From Desulfuromonas sp. (GTDB taxonomy: Bacteria > Desulfobacterota > Desulfuromonadia > Desulfuromonadales > SZUA-401): a DNA stretch of 48,205 nucleotides. Shown piece after piece: positions 16,594 to 25,020 of the stretch. How positions within the stretch are numbered: position 1 is the stretch's first letter; each line of letters begins with the position of its first letter. A program made the translations under genes and the position numbers. The DNA lies in NCBI GenBank assembly GCA_002869605.1, contig PKUI01000191.1, positions 1 through 48,205 on the forward strand, in the 5' to 3' direction. A model generated the notes under the pieces. It saw nothing but the letters and a program-made list of their open reading frames with translations, did no database searches and was not told the DNA's origin.

Positions 16594-17994
16594 CTAGTTA
16601 CGCTGTATCGGCAACCCAAGCAGCTCAGGCGGCGCGGCAAAAGCACCCTGATCACCTACCAGCACTATTTGCATGTCATCGGGACGCAGATAGGTTTGCG
16701 CCGCCCGCTGCACATCCTCAATGGTCACCGATGCGATCTTGTCACGGAAAGTCTCGAGGTATCCTTCAGGGTAGTCAAACATTTCCAGGCGTAGAGTCCT
16801 TTCCACCACGTCATGACTATCTGCAAAGGCAAATACGAATGAGTTGATGATACTCTCCTTGGCCAGGGACAGCTCCTCTCTGCTAACCGGTTGTTCACGC
16901 ATCTGCTCCATCAGGGACCTGATCAGTTGTACGGTCTCGATCACTGCGTCGTTGCGGGTTTCACAACCGGCAATGAACATCCCCGGCAGGATCTGCCCAC
17001 CCATGTAATAGGAGTAGACCGAGTAAGCGAGCCCACGATTGGATCGAACCTCACGCATCAGGCGCGAATTGAACCCTCCGCCACCGAGGATGTAGTTCAT
17101 CACCCGCACGGCAAAAAAATCAGGATCGGAACGCTTGAGCCCGAGGTGTCCCATCAGCACCGTGGTCTGGGGAATCTGCTTATCGTTCACAAAGAGCCGT
17201 GTCGACTCTGGCGGCTGTAGCGGCGGGTTTTGCTGGGAACGAAAGTCCTGTTTCAACCAGTCGCCGAGGTGCTGCTTAAGCAGCGCGCTAAGTCGTTCAC
17301 GCGTAACTGCCCCGGAGACCGCAATGCGCAGATTATTGGGGTGGAAGAAACGCCGGTAATGGCTGAGTAGGTCGGCACGGCTCAGGCTGTCGATGGTCTC
17401 GAGAGTCGACTCTCGTCCGAGCGGATGATCACCGTAAACGGCGGCAGTCAACTTGCGGTGAGCCACACTTGACGGTTCATCGTCACGGCGGCGGATACCT
17501 TCGCGTGCCTGGCTGCGTACCAGCTCGAAACGCTGCTCGTCGAACCTGGGGCGACGCAGCAGATTGGCAAGGATCACCATCCCCCGGTCGAGATCTTCTT
17601 GTCGCAGCGACAGGCTGATGGTCACGGCACCCTGATCAGCACCGACGGCAAGGTTGGCAGCCATCAGTTCAAGCTGTTCATCGAGCTCACGCGGCGTATA
17701 GCTACCCGCCCCGCCCGCGCGCAGGGTACTGGCAAACACAGACACCAGGCCGACCTTGTTCGCCGGATCGTTGAGCGTGCCACCGCTGATGACCGCCGTC
17801 AGCTCAACAAGCGGTAACTCGAAGTCCTCCTGCAGATAGACCCGGGAGCCGTTAGCCGTTTCGAAACGTTCGACCTGTGGCACCTTAAACTCCAGCGGCG
17901 GGAAGCTCAAGGCATCGGGGCGCGGCGCAGCCTGTAGGCAACCACCTAAAAACAGGGTCATAACGATCAACAACCACCATCTGCCGCGCATCAT
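16594..17994 (-). CDS. M16-family peptidase-like lipoprotein, non-zinc subunit
   Basis: A 466-residue M16 (pitrilysin/MPP-like) protein with a lipoprotein signal peptide (lipobox LGGC at about residue 19). Where the catalytic HxxEH motif should be, it has GLVSVFASTLRAGG, so no zinc site is present. It keeps the R/Y element near the C-terminal half (SRLMREVRSNRGLAYSVY), typical of the non-catalytic partner in heterodimeric M16B proteases. Its start overlaps the stop of the catalytic M16 gene (ATGA), so the two are translationally coupled and probably form a periplasmic heterodimer tethered to a membrane. Two ATGs (17994, 17991) are possible starts. Confidence 0.88.
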   Translation of the reverse strand: MMRGRWWLLIVMTLFLGGCLQAAPRPDALSFPPLEFKVPQVERFETANGSRVYLQEDFELPLVELTAVISGGTLNDPANKVGLVSVFASTLRAGGAGSYTPRELDEQLELMAANLAVGADQGAVTISLSLRQEDLDRGMVILANLLRRPRFDEQRFELVRSQAREGIRRRDDEPSSVAHRKLTAAVYGDHPLGRESTLETIDSLSRADLLSHYRRFFHPNNLRIAVSGAVTRERLSALLKQHLGDWLKQDFRSQQNPPLQPPESTRLFVNDKQIPQTTVLMGHLGLKRSDPDFFAVRVMNYILGGGGFNSRLMREVRSNRGLAYSVYSYYMGGQILPGMFIAGCETRNDAVIETVQLIRSLMEQMREQPVSREELSLAKESIINSFVFAFADSHDVVERTLRLEMFDYPEGYLETFRDKIASVTIEDVQRAAQTYLRPDDMQIVLVGDQGAFAAPPELLGLPIQRN

Positions 17995-19493
17995 GCCCCC
18001 TCCCCGTCGCGAGCCAGAGTCACCACCGTACAGTTATCCGGCACAAAGTAGCGTGCTGCTGTCTGCATCACGTCTTCCTTGGTAACCGATGCGATCTGGC
18101 TGTCATAGTCCAGCAGGTAGCGCCAGCTGCCGGTGATGCTCTGCAGGGTCGTAAGCATCCTCGCCAAGCCGCCGTTGCCACGCAGCATGCGCAACTGACC
18201 GGTGCGCAGCTGGTTGCGCGCCTTCTCGAGCTCGCTATCCGCCACGGGCTCGGACGCTAGATGCTGTAACTCGGCGTAGATCGCCTTTTCGACCTCCGCC
18301 GCGGTGTGCGGATAACGCGGCACGGCGTTGATCACGAAAAGGTTGTCATAACGTGAACCGGGGGCCATGTAGGTCGATACCGAAGTCGCCAGACGCTGCT
18401 CTTCCACCAGAGAACGGTAAAGACGCGAGGTACGTCCTTCGCCGATGACTTCGCTGATCACGTCGAAGATATAATCGTCGCGACTCGGCAGGGCGGGTTT
18501 ATGGTAGGCAATCGCCACCACCGGTTCGCTGTCGAAACGGATCGTGCGTCGTTTCTCGCCCTGCTGGGGAGGCTCGACTTCCGCAACCGGTGGCACCGGT
18601 TCTCCCGGGGCAATGTCGCCGAAGTAGCGTTTGACCATGCGGTAGGCCTCATCACCATCTATATCGCCAACCAGCGCGATGACGGTGTTGACCGGCGCAT
18701 AATAACGATGCAGGAAGTCACGGGTCTCTTCAAGGGTCAGGTTGGCAATATCCGATTGCCAGCCGATGATCGGATTGCGGTAGGGATGCATGGTAAATGC
18801 GGTGTCGATCAAGTTCTCGTAAAGCAGCCCGCCGGGGCTGCTCTCGTAGGAGCGTCGCCGTTCTTCACGCACCACGTCGCGCTCGGTGTAGAACTCGCGT
18901 AACACCGGGTTTTTCATGCGATCGGCCTCGATGGCCGCCCACAGCTCGAGCTTGTTCGACGGCAGGCTGACCAGATAGGTGGTCAGGTCCTTGCTGGTAA
19001 AGGCATTGTAGCCAACCCCGCCGTTCTCGGAATAAACGCGAGAAAATTCATCCTTGACCACCCACTGGCGGTGTTCCTCTTGCAGCCTACCGAGGCGCTG
19101 TTCGAGCTGGGCGATCTCGTCGGCCTTCTCTGACGTCTGCAGGCGCAGCAGGTCGAGGCGCGACCCGACGTGTTCGATCTCGTCGAGCAACGGCTTCTCC
19201 TTGGCAAAGTCCTTGGTGCCGAGGGTCTTGGTCCCCTTGAACAGCATATGCTCAAGCAGGTGCGCCACGCCGCGCTGGTTGCTGCGTTCGTTCACCGAGC
19301 CAACGCCGATGGTGATATAGGCCGAAAAGGTCGGTGAGCCACTACGTTCCACCACCAGCAGTTGCAGCCCGTTATCGAGAGAATACTCCTTAACCGCCCC
19401 CTCAAGACCGTTTGCTAGGGCTGGCAAAACCATTACCCACAGTATCAAGAAGACGACCAATCCCGCGTCTTTTAGTATCCGATTGCGTTGCAC
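17991..19493 (-). CDS. M16-family zinc metallopeptidase, catalytic subunit
   Basis: A secreted M16 peptidase with a signal peptide (about 1-27, ending VLPALA). The inverted zinc motif HLLEH is at residues 78-82, with downstream glutamates in RDVVREERR completing the site. An insertion of about 45 residues with coiled-coil character lies between the HxxEH motif and the rest of the N-terminal domain. The R/Y element is missing here (RLATSVSTY) but present in the coupled lipoprotein, which supports a two-subunit enzyme. I chose the GTG at 19493 because GGAGG lies six bases upstream; an ATG at 19505 without Shine-Dalgarno would add four residues. It is divergent from pfkA. Confidence 0.9.
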   Translation of the reverse strand: MQRNRILKDAGLVVFLILWVMVLPALANGLEGAVKEYSLDNGLQLLVVERSGSPTFSAYITIGVGSVNERSNQRGVAHLLEHMLFKGTKTLGTKDFAKEKPLLDEIEHVGSRLDLLRLQTSEKADEIAQLEQRLGRLQEEHRQWVVKDEFSRVYSENGGVGYNAFTSKDLTTYLVSLPSNKLELWAAIEADRMKNPVLREFYTERDVVREERRRSYESSPGGLLYENLIDTAFTMHPYRNPIIGWQSDIANLTLEETRDFLHRYYAPVNTVIALVGDIDGDEAYRMVKRYFGDIAPGEPVPPVAEVEPPQQGEKRRTIRFDSEPVVAIAYHKPALPSRDDYIFDVISEVIGEGRTSRLYRSLVEEQRLATSVSTYMAPGSRYDNLFVINAVPRYPHTAAEVEKAIYAELQHLASEPVADSELEKARNQLRTGQLRMLRGNGGLARMLTTLQSITGSWRYLLDYDSQIASVTKEDVMQTAARYFVPDNCTVVTLARDGEGA

Positions 19494-19568
19494 AGAAACC
19501 TCCATCGTGTCATGTCACATACAGCTTACTGAGGCCGTCTCAAATTGCACAAGCGTAACATGCACACT

Positions 19569-19596
19569 TTGACAAGCCGGAATCAGCAGGGATAAT
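19569..19596 (+). promoter_or_regulatory. Sigma70-like promoter for pfkA
   Basis: Perfect -35 TTGACA (19569-19574) and GATAAT (19591-19596) with a 16-bp spacer, giving a leader of about 49 nt that includes AGGAGT before the ATG. Confidence 0.65.
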
Positions 19597-19651
19597 TCTA
19601 GAGCACTTTTTCAGACGACCTACCTTTTACACAAACCCAGGAGTCCTTGCT

Positions 19652-20614
19652 ATGCAAAAAATCGCCGTACTTACCAGCGGTGGCGACTGTTCCGGCATGA
19701 ATGCCGCCATCCGCGCGGTAGTGCGCACGGCGCTGCAGGCCGACATAGAGGTCATCGGAATCCAGAAAGGCTACGACGGGCTGGTGCGCGGGCAGATGCA
19801 GCCCATGACCACCCGCAGCGTCAGCGGCATCCTACAGCGCGGCGGCACCCTGCTGCAGAGTGCGCGCTGCAAAAAAATGCACGAGCAGGACGTTCAACGG
19901 CAGGTCCATGACAACCTGAAAAAACAGAGAATCGAGGGACTGGTGGTGATCGGCGGCGACGGCTCCCTCAATGGCGCCCTGGCCCTGCATCGCATCGGCG
20001 TCCCGGTCGTCGGCATCCCGGCATCGATCGACAACGACATCCCGTTCACCGACATGTCGCTCGGCGTCGACACCGCGCTCAACAACATCCGCTACGCCGT
20101 CGACGCCCTCAAAGACACGGCATCCTCCCACGACCGTGCCTTCGTGGTCGAAACAATGGGACGAAACTGCGGCTACCTAGCGGTGGTTTCGGCGATCGCC
20201 TGCGGTGCCGAATTCGCCCTGATCCCCGAGCGACCCTTCGAGCTGGAATCGATCTGCTGGGAGCTACGCAAACGTTTCAGCGAAGGACGTGACAACTCGA
20301 TCATCATGGTCGCCGAGGGGGCCGGCAAGGCCGACGAGATCGCAGCCCAGATCAAGGACAGCATCGGCTTTGAGACCCGCGTCATGGTACTGGGCCACTA
20401 CCAACGCGGCGGTTCCCCTTCCACCTTCGACCGCCTGTTGGCGGCGCGCTATGGCGTTGGAGCCGTGGAGCAGTTACTCAAGGGAGAACACGGAACCATG
20501 GTCGGACTCTCCTGTGGTGGGCTGCAGTTTACACCGTTGAAGACGGTGCTAACCTCAGAACGACGCAAGATTGACGATATGGTACTCAAGCTAGCAGGAA
20601 CGCTGGTGAATTAA
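19652..20614 (+). CDS. pfkA: ATP-dependent 6-phosphofructokinase
   Basis: The enzyme phosphorylates fructose-6-phosphate in glycolysis. The 320-residue length is that of bacterial PfkA. TSGGDCSGMN near residues 8-17 and GGDGS at 101-105 form the nucleotide site; GGDGS rather than GGDDS points to ATP as donor rather than pyrophosphate. ASIDNDI has the catalytic Asp127 and Asp129. ETMGRNCG and the C-terminal GHYQRGGSPS contact the sugar phosphate. The usual PGTIDND is PASIDND here, a small change beside the active site. It is monocistronic and divergent from the M16 pair, with its own promoter. I see no hairpin terminator in the 130 bases after it. Confidence 0.93.
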   Translation: MQKIAVLTSGGDCSGMNAAIRAVVRTALQADIEVIGIQKGYDGLVRGQMQPMTTRSVSGILQRGGTLLQSARCKKMHEQDVQRQVHDNLKKQRIEGLVVIGGDGSLNGALALHRIGVPVVGIPASIDNDIPFTDMSLGVDTALNNIRYAVDALKDTASSHDRAFVVETMGRNCGYLAVVSAIACGAEFALIPERPFELESICWELRKRFSEGRDNSIIMVAEGAGKADEIAAQIKDSIGFETRVMVLGHYQRGGSPSTFDRLLAARYGVGAVEQLLKGEHGTMVGLSCGGLQFTPLKTVLTSERRKIDDMVLKLAGTLVN

Positions 20615-20746
20615 CTCCAACGTCCCGCAACTTAATCGCATTGTACGCATGGAAAGTTGAGAAACCCATCGGTAAGAAAGTTATTCACCTCGGTATCGAT
20701 GCAGCAGGCACTGGAACATGCGCTTAGCACCTGAATTGTCATCTCG

Positions 20747-20987
20747 TCAAAGCACGATCTTCAGGGCAAGAAACGGAACGAGGTTAAAAAAACAGCCCCA
20801 GCTTGAAGTACTGCATCCCCTGGTAATGGATTTCGGCAAACCGCTCCTGACTGAGCGGCAACCAGCGGGTATACCAGCGGCAAACCAGATCACGAGCAAA
20901 GACGATCATCACCGACCAGTAGAGCAGAATCGCCATATTGAGCAAAGACGACCAGCCAAGCAGTTTCAACATCATCTGTGCGTCCAT
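20747..20987 (-). CDS. DUF6868-like small membrane protein, C-terminus in the +1 frame
   Basis: The frame starting at 20987 (GGGGAGGGG upstream) gives 67 residues with one membrane helix (about 8-30, LLGWSSLLNMAILLYW) and stops at TAA 20784-20786, right after a run of seven T (20786-20792). If one T is skipped, reading continues as FFNLVPFLALKIVL and stops at 20747, for 79 residues in total. As I recall it, FNLVPxLALK is the conserved end of this family, so the real product very probably includes it. Either the run has gained a base (mutation or sequencing error), or slippage or +1 frameshifting at UUUUUUUAA makes the full protein. It follows the DUF1330 gene by 9 nt. No function is known to me. 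Confidence 0.72.
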
Positions 20988-20996
20988 CCCCCTCCC

Positions 20997-21299
20997 CTAT
21001 GAGGAAACTTCGTCTTCAGCCTCGTAGGTGATGATCGTAACCTCAGCCGCACTGTCGCGCAGCTCGATCAATGACTGATATGCCTCAGAATTGAACCAGC
21101 CCTCCAGCGTCTGCTGATCGGCGAAGCGGATTACCACGCTCAGGTCGCGGTCATGTTCACCAGCCAACACTTCGAGACGTTTGCCGCGAAACACAATCTG
21201 CGCATCGAACGGGACAAGAGACTCAGCAACCCCCGTCACGTACTGCTGCCACTTGTCGTGATCGATAATCCGGACCTGCCCTACCAGATAAACCGCCAT
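20997..21299 (-). CDS. DUF1330-like small protein
   Basis: With the ATG at 21297-21299 (GAGGAG upstream) the protein has 100 residues. The pattern YLVGQVRIIDHDKWQQYV ... GEHDRDLSVVIRF ... WFNSEAYQSLIELR fits the DUF1330 dimeric alpha-beta-barrel family, cytoplasmic proteins related to antibiotic-biosynthesis monooxygenase-like folds. No catalytic role can be assigned. An upstream ATG would add seven residues but has no ribosome site. It lies downstream of bioC on the same strand across a 92-nt gap, and leads into the DUF6868-like gene. Confidence 0.82.
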   Translation of the reverse strand: MAVYLVGQVRIIDHDKWQQYVTGVAESLVPFDAQIVFRGKRLEVLAGEHDRDLSVVIRFADQQTLEGWFNSEAYQSLIELRDSAAEVTIITYEAEDEVSS

Positions 21300-21391
21300 A
21301 ATGCGCTCCTCGATATGCATTCGAGATCAAGCATACACGAAATCAATTCGGCAGCCCGGACAAAAGGTCGAAACAAATGAAATGGGTATTT

Positions 21392-22207
21392 TTATGCAGG
21401 AAGGCGAGCGAAACCGTAGATGACTTCGTAGCTGGCGGGGAGCCCGTCGCTGTCACTGAAGCGCTCACCATAAAGTGTTGCCATTTCAAGCATCACTTTG
21501 CGCGGAAAGAGCCCGCGAGGACGCTGCCGAGAGGCATTCTGGGCGCCAATCTGTTTGAGGCTGATCAGCAGCTCACGCAGGTCAGGATGATAGTCACGCT
21601 CTTCTTCAGAGCGACAGGAGACCTCGGAAAATCCGCACGCGCTCAGGGCCAGTTCGACCTGGGACAGTGCGGGAAAATTATGAAAATAGTCTGGCGCGGT
21701 TGATGTGTATTTTTCGCACGCCAAGCGAAAGGCCTCATGCAATTGCCACAGGGTTTGTTCGCCGAACAGGGCAAACGCCAGCACCCCTCCCGGCTGCAGG
21801 ACCCGGGCACACTCAGAAAAGACCTGAGTGAGGCTGTCGGACCACTGGAATACCGAGGACGAGAGGACCATCGCCAGGCTATCACTGGCTAGCGGCAATT
21901 GATGCGCGTCGCCGTCGAGAGCCAGAGCCTGCGGCAGGGCACGCTGCGCGGTACAGGTCATGCCGTGGGCAACATCGCAGATCAACAGCGGATGGTCAGG
22001 TTTCTCTCGTGAGAAATGCCGTGCCAGCTCTCCGGTGCCGGTGCCGACATCGAGCACCGCCCCATCGGGAAAACCGGCCGCCAGAGCCTGATCAAGAACG
22101 TGACCAGCAACCCGTTTCTGCACCCGGGCATAACGGTCGTAGTCAGCGGCATGCAGCGAAAAGTTACGCCGCACCAGGGTACGGTCAATGGCCGGGGAAC
22201 CGCTCAT
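21392..22207 (-). CDS. bioC: Malonyl-ACP O-methyltransferase BioC
   Basis: A class I SAM-dependent methyltransferase of 271 residues that methylates malonyl-ACP so the fatty-acid machinery can build pimeloyl-ACP methyl ester for biotin. VLDVGTGTGELAR is SAM motif I; the SSSVFQWSDSL stretch is typical of BioC; VLQPGGVLAFALFG is motif III. The ATG at 22205-22207 overlaps the bioH stop (ATGA) and follows GGGAG, so I prefer it to an ATG 18 nt upstream. It is the last gene of bioW-bioF-bioH-bioC. Its pairing with BioH supports the BioC assignment over a generic methyltransferase. Confidence 0.9.
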   Translation of the reverse strand: MSGSPAIDRTLVRRNFSLHAADYDRYARVQKRVAGHVLDQALAAGFPDGAVLDVGTGTGELARHFSREKPDHPLLICDVAHGMTCTAQRALPQALALDGDAHQLPLASDSLAMVLSSSVFQWSDSLTQVFSECARVLQPGGVLAFALFGEQTLWQLHEAFRLACEKYTSTAPDYFHNFPALSQVELALSACGFSEVSCRSEEERDYHPDLRELLISLKQIGAQNASRQRPRGLFPRKVMLEMATLYGERFSDSDGLPASYEVIYGFARLPA

Positions 22208-23013
22208 GCGAAGTACTCCCGCCACATGGCGAACGTCTCGCCTGGACGGCTGAAAAACGGCGCATGCCCGCAGAGATCGTCACAAACCCTTGTCGCCCCG
22301 GGGATATTCTCAGCCAGCCAGTCGCCGGCAAGCCGCGGAGTGATCGTGTCGAGGGCTCCATAATGCACCAGGACCGGAAGCTTAAGCTGTGCGGCAACAG
22401 TACGCAGGTCGCTGTCGCGCAGGGTCAGCAGCCCGCCGACACTCACTTTCGGGTCAATCTGCGGCACGCTGCGCACGCTCTCCTTGAGGATCTGGCGATA
22501 ACGCTCGGGGGGGTGCTGTTCACCGGCGAACATAGAGAAGAAAAAATCGCCCATGGTGCCGAGAAAGTTGCGTTTGAGGTTACGTTCCATAGCGCGTACC
22601 TGGGTCGGAGAGAGACCTCCTTCCCAGTCGTCACCGGAGCAAAAGCGAGGCGTCGAGCAAACCAGCGCCAGCTTCTCTACACGCTCCGGAGCTCTACTCG
22701 CAAGCTGCATGCAGACCTGCCCGCCGAGCGACCAGCCAAGCAGATGCGTCTGCGAAATCCCCAACGCATCTAACCACTGCAGCAGATCATTGGCGAGCGC
22801 CTCGAGATGATAGACATCACCAGGTGATGAAAATCCATGCCCCCGCAGGTCGGGAGCCAGTACCCGGAAATCTGAAGAAAGCTCGGCGAGTGCCTCGGCA
22901 AATACCGCCGACGACATGCTCCAGCCATGTACGAGCACCAGCGGTGTCCCCTCCCCGGTCTCACGCCAGGCAAACGTGCGGTTATCATCGAGCTGCAGTG
23001 TCTGGTGGTTCAT
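22204..23013 (-). CDS. bioH: Pimeloyl-ACP methyl ester carboxylesterase BioH
   Basis: An alpha/beta hydrolase of 269 residues. The nucleophile elbow GWSLGG holds Ser95, Asp222 lies in GALDTITP, and His250 in CGHAPF completes the triad. HGWSM near residue 29 forms the oxyanion hole and STPRF after the elbow is common in BioH proteins. It removes the methyl group from pimeloyl-ACP methyl ester and so stops chain elongation. It overlaps both neighbours by 4 nt (bioF upstream, bioC downstream), showing translational coupling. Other small esterases share the fold, but the context makes BioH the best call. Confidence 0.88.
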   Translation of the reverse strand: MNHQTLQLDDNRTFAWRETGEGTPLVLVHGWSMSSAVFAEALAELSSDFRVLAPDLRGHGFSSPGDVYHLEALANDLLQWLDALGISQTHLLGWSLGGQVCMQLASRAPERVEKLALVCSTPRFCSGDDWEGGLSPTQVRAMERNLKRNFLGTMGDFFFSMFAGEQHPPERYRQILKESVRSVPQIDPKVSVGGLLTLRDSDLRTVAAQLKLPVLVHYGALDTITPRLAGDWLAENIPGATRVCDDLCGHAPFFSRPGETFAMWREYFA

Positions 23014-24191
23014 GCGCTCTCCCCAAGCAGCTTGACGACAGCAGCGGCCGCCGCGGCAATATCCGCACGTGCATGATCTGCCATCAGGGTGGCACGCAGG
23101 CGACAGCGTCCCTCCGGGACGGTCGGTGGACGGATGCCCTGAATAAAGAATCCCTGCTCAAGCAACGCCGTGGCACTGCGCATCGTGATCTCCGGATCGT
23201 AGGTCAGAAGCGGCACGATCTGCGTCGGGCTACCGAGGATGTCGATACCGGCCTGAGCGACCGAACCGGCAAACAGTTGCCGGTTATCTTCGAGCCACTC
23301 ACGTCGCCTGGCACCCTCGTCACTCTCCACCAGATCGAAGGCAGCAATCCCGGCGGCCATCACCCCTGGCGGCAGGCTGGTCGAAAAGATGAAGCTGCGG
23401 CTGCGGTTGACCAACGTCTCGACCACCGCGCGACGGGTGGCGACGAAGGCCCCGAAGCCACCGAGCGCCTTGCCAAGAGTCCCCATGTGCAGGTCAATCT
23501 GCTCCAGGCAGCCACAGAGTTCACCGCTGCCACGCCCCTGCTCACCGAGCACCCCGGTACCGTGGGCATCATCGACCATGAGCCAGGCGTCATAGCGGTC
23601 CTTGAGCTCACACAACTGAGCCAGAGGGGCTATATCGCCATCCATACTGAACACCCCGTCGGTCACCACCAGCCAGTGCCCTTTACGCGCAGGCGCCTCG
23701 CTCTGCATCAACGCTTCGAGAGCCTGCCAGTCGTTGTGCGGATAAACCACACAGCGCGCCGTCGAAAGATGGCAGCCGTCGATAATCGAGGCATGGTTCA
23801 AGGCATCGGAAAAGATCAGGTCGTCCGGGCCGAGCAGCCCCTGCAGAATCCCGGTGTTCGCGGCGTACCCGGAATTGAACACCAGCGCCGCTTCGGTCCC
23901 CTTGAAGGCCGCGATGCGCTCCTCGAGGAGGTGGTGGAGGCTCATGCTCCCGGAGACCAGGCGGCTGGCACCGGAACTGGTACCGAGATCACGCGTCGCA
24001 CGTATAGATGCCTCGACCAACAGCGGATGATTGGCCAGCCCGAGGTAATTATTGGAACAGAGCAGCAACACTTCACGCCCTGAGATCGTAACCCAAGGGC
24101 CCTGGGCCCCCGAAACCTCACGCAGAGTGCGCAGCATGCCGACTTCAGCGAGCCGATCGAGGCGCTGTTGCAATTTACGTTGATCCATCAT
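23010..24191 (-). CDS. bioF: 8-amino-7-oxononanoate synthase
   Basis: A PLP-dependent alpha-oxoamine synthase of 393 residues that condenses a pimeloyl thioester with L-alanine in biotin synthesis. It shows SNNYLGLANHP, the SGASRLVSGS loop, VDDAHGTGVLGEQGRG and LGKALGGFG with the PLP lysine Lys241. The start has two ATGs overlapping the bioW stop. The gene sits between bioW (which makes pimeloyl-CoA) and bioH/bioC (which make pimeloyl-ACP), so the thioester it prefers here is an open question. bioA, bioD and bioB are not in the window. Confidence 0.95.
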   Translation of the reverse strand: MMDQRKLQQRLDRLAEVGMLRTLREVSGAQGPWVTISGREVLLLCSNNYLGLANHPLLVEASIRATRDLGTSSGASRLVSGSMSLHHLLEERIAAFKGTEAALVFNSGYAANTGILQGLLGPDDLIFSDALNHASIIDGCHLSTARCVVYPHNDWQALEALMQSEAPARKGHWLVVTDGVFSMDGDIAPLAQLCELKDRYDAWLMVDDAHGTGVLGEQGRGSGELCGCLEQIDLHMGTLGKALGGFGAFVATRRAVVETLVNRSRSFIFSTSLPPGVMAAGIAAFDLVESDEGARRREWLEDNRQLFAGSVAQAGIDILGSPTQIVPLLTYDPEITMRSATALLEQGFFIQGIRPPTVPEGRCRLRATLMADHARADIAAAAAAVVKLLGESA

Positions 24192-24982
24192 GTTATCTTT
24201 CGCAGGTCATCCGCCAGGTGGCCGAGATCGGTCACCAGATAGGGAGTACTTTCGAGATACGCAATCAACGCCAGAAGGTCACACCCGGGGCGCACGAAAA
24301 AAGCCCTTCCGCCCAAGGGGTCGCCCGACTCCTTGAGTGGCGTCAGACGGGTATAGCCTGTCTGAGTCGCCACGTAGCCGGTTTGATACGACGGGTCATC
24401 CGACCAACAGAGCTCGGCGACCACGTTCGGATGGCTCTGCACCTTGGACGCGAGAGTCAGCGCCTCGGCAACCCGCGACGCTTCAAGACCTGTGCTGCGC
24501 AGCAGGGACTGCAACTCGATCCGTTTCGCCGCCGAGATTCCCAGCCTCGAGACACGTACTCCGCGCGCTGCGTCAACTTCGAGACGGACACCGCTATCGC
24601 TCTCTATCAGCATAGCACCACGCATCACACGCTGCCCCGGAGCGGCGCCATGGGCCAACTCCAGCACAGCCTTCTGCGCAGCAGACTCGGTGACCCCGGC
24701 ACCTGTGAGCAGCTCGACAGCAGCAGATCGTGCGGCCGCTACGCTTTCCAAGCGACGATTCGTCATCCGTGGCAAACGTCCGCAAACCAGCTCCCGGCTG
24801 GAGATAGGATCGATGGTAATCTGCACGCTGTCGGCGTGACCCCGTTCGTGCTGTAGGGCGCGCTGCAGCAGGGCCACCGCCTGCCCGTGAAGCTCATCGA
24901 AACCGACCAGCTGCTCAGCGCCGGAGAGGTGCTCCCCGTGGCTGCTGGCGTGCATGCGGATACTGCAAAGGTCATCACTCAT
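24188..24982 (-). CDS. bioW: 6-carboxyhexanoate--CoA ligase (pimeloyl-CoA synthetase)
   Basis: BioW activates free pimelate to pimeloyl-CoA with ATP. The 264-residue protein has the family landmarks: CSIRMHAS near the N-terminus followed by GEHLSGAE, GVRVSRLGIS in the middle, and the signature VAELCWSDDPSYQTGYVA near residues 190-207. The start is fixed by the N-terminal motif and the absence of other start codons upstream. There is no visible Shine-Dalgarno; the predicted promoter lies so close that the leader would be only about five nucleotides. It is the first gene of the biotin operon, behind a BirA-like operator, and divergent from ccsA. Confidence 0.94.
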   Translation of the reverse strand: MSDDLCSIRMHASSHGEHLSGAEQLVGFDELHGQAVALLQRALQHERGHADSVQITIDPISSRELVCGRLPRMTNRRLESVAAARSAAVELLTGAGVTESAAQKAVLELAHGAAPGQRVMRGAMLIESDSGVRLEVDAARGVRVSRLGISAAKRIELQSLLRSTGLEASRVAEALTLASKVQSHPNVVAELCWSDDPSYQTGYVATQTGYTRLTPLKESGDPLGGRAFFVRPGCDLLALIAYLESTPYLVTDLGHLADDLRKIT

Positions 24983-24993
24983 AACGGCGGGAA

Positions 24994-25020
24994 ATTATCA
25001 CGCGCGACCAGGGTTGTCAA
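24994..25020 (-). promoter_or_regulatory. Promoter of the biotin operon
   Basis: Minus-strand TTGACA (25015-25020) and GATAAT (24994-24999) with a short 15-bp spacer. The -35 hexamer lies within one arm of the BirA-like operator, so BirA binding would block it. Confidence 0.55.

Noticed and set aside
20615..20746. Possible terminator after pfkA
   Set aside because: I found no stem of useful length with a T run in this stretch; nothing is annotated there.
22824..24083. Open frame of over 400 codons on the plus strand opposite bioF and bioH
   Set aside because: It lies antisense to two well-supported biotin genes, its translation has no recognisable motif, and its low stop density follows from the high-GC third positions of the real genes.
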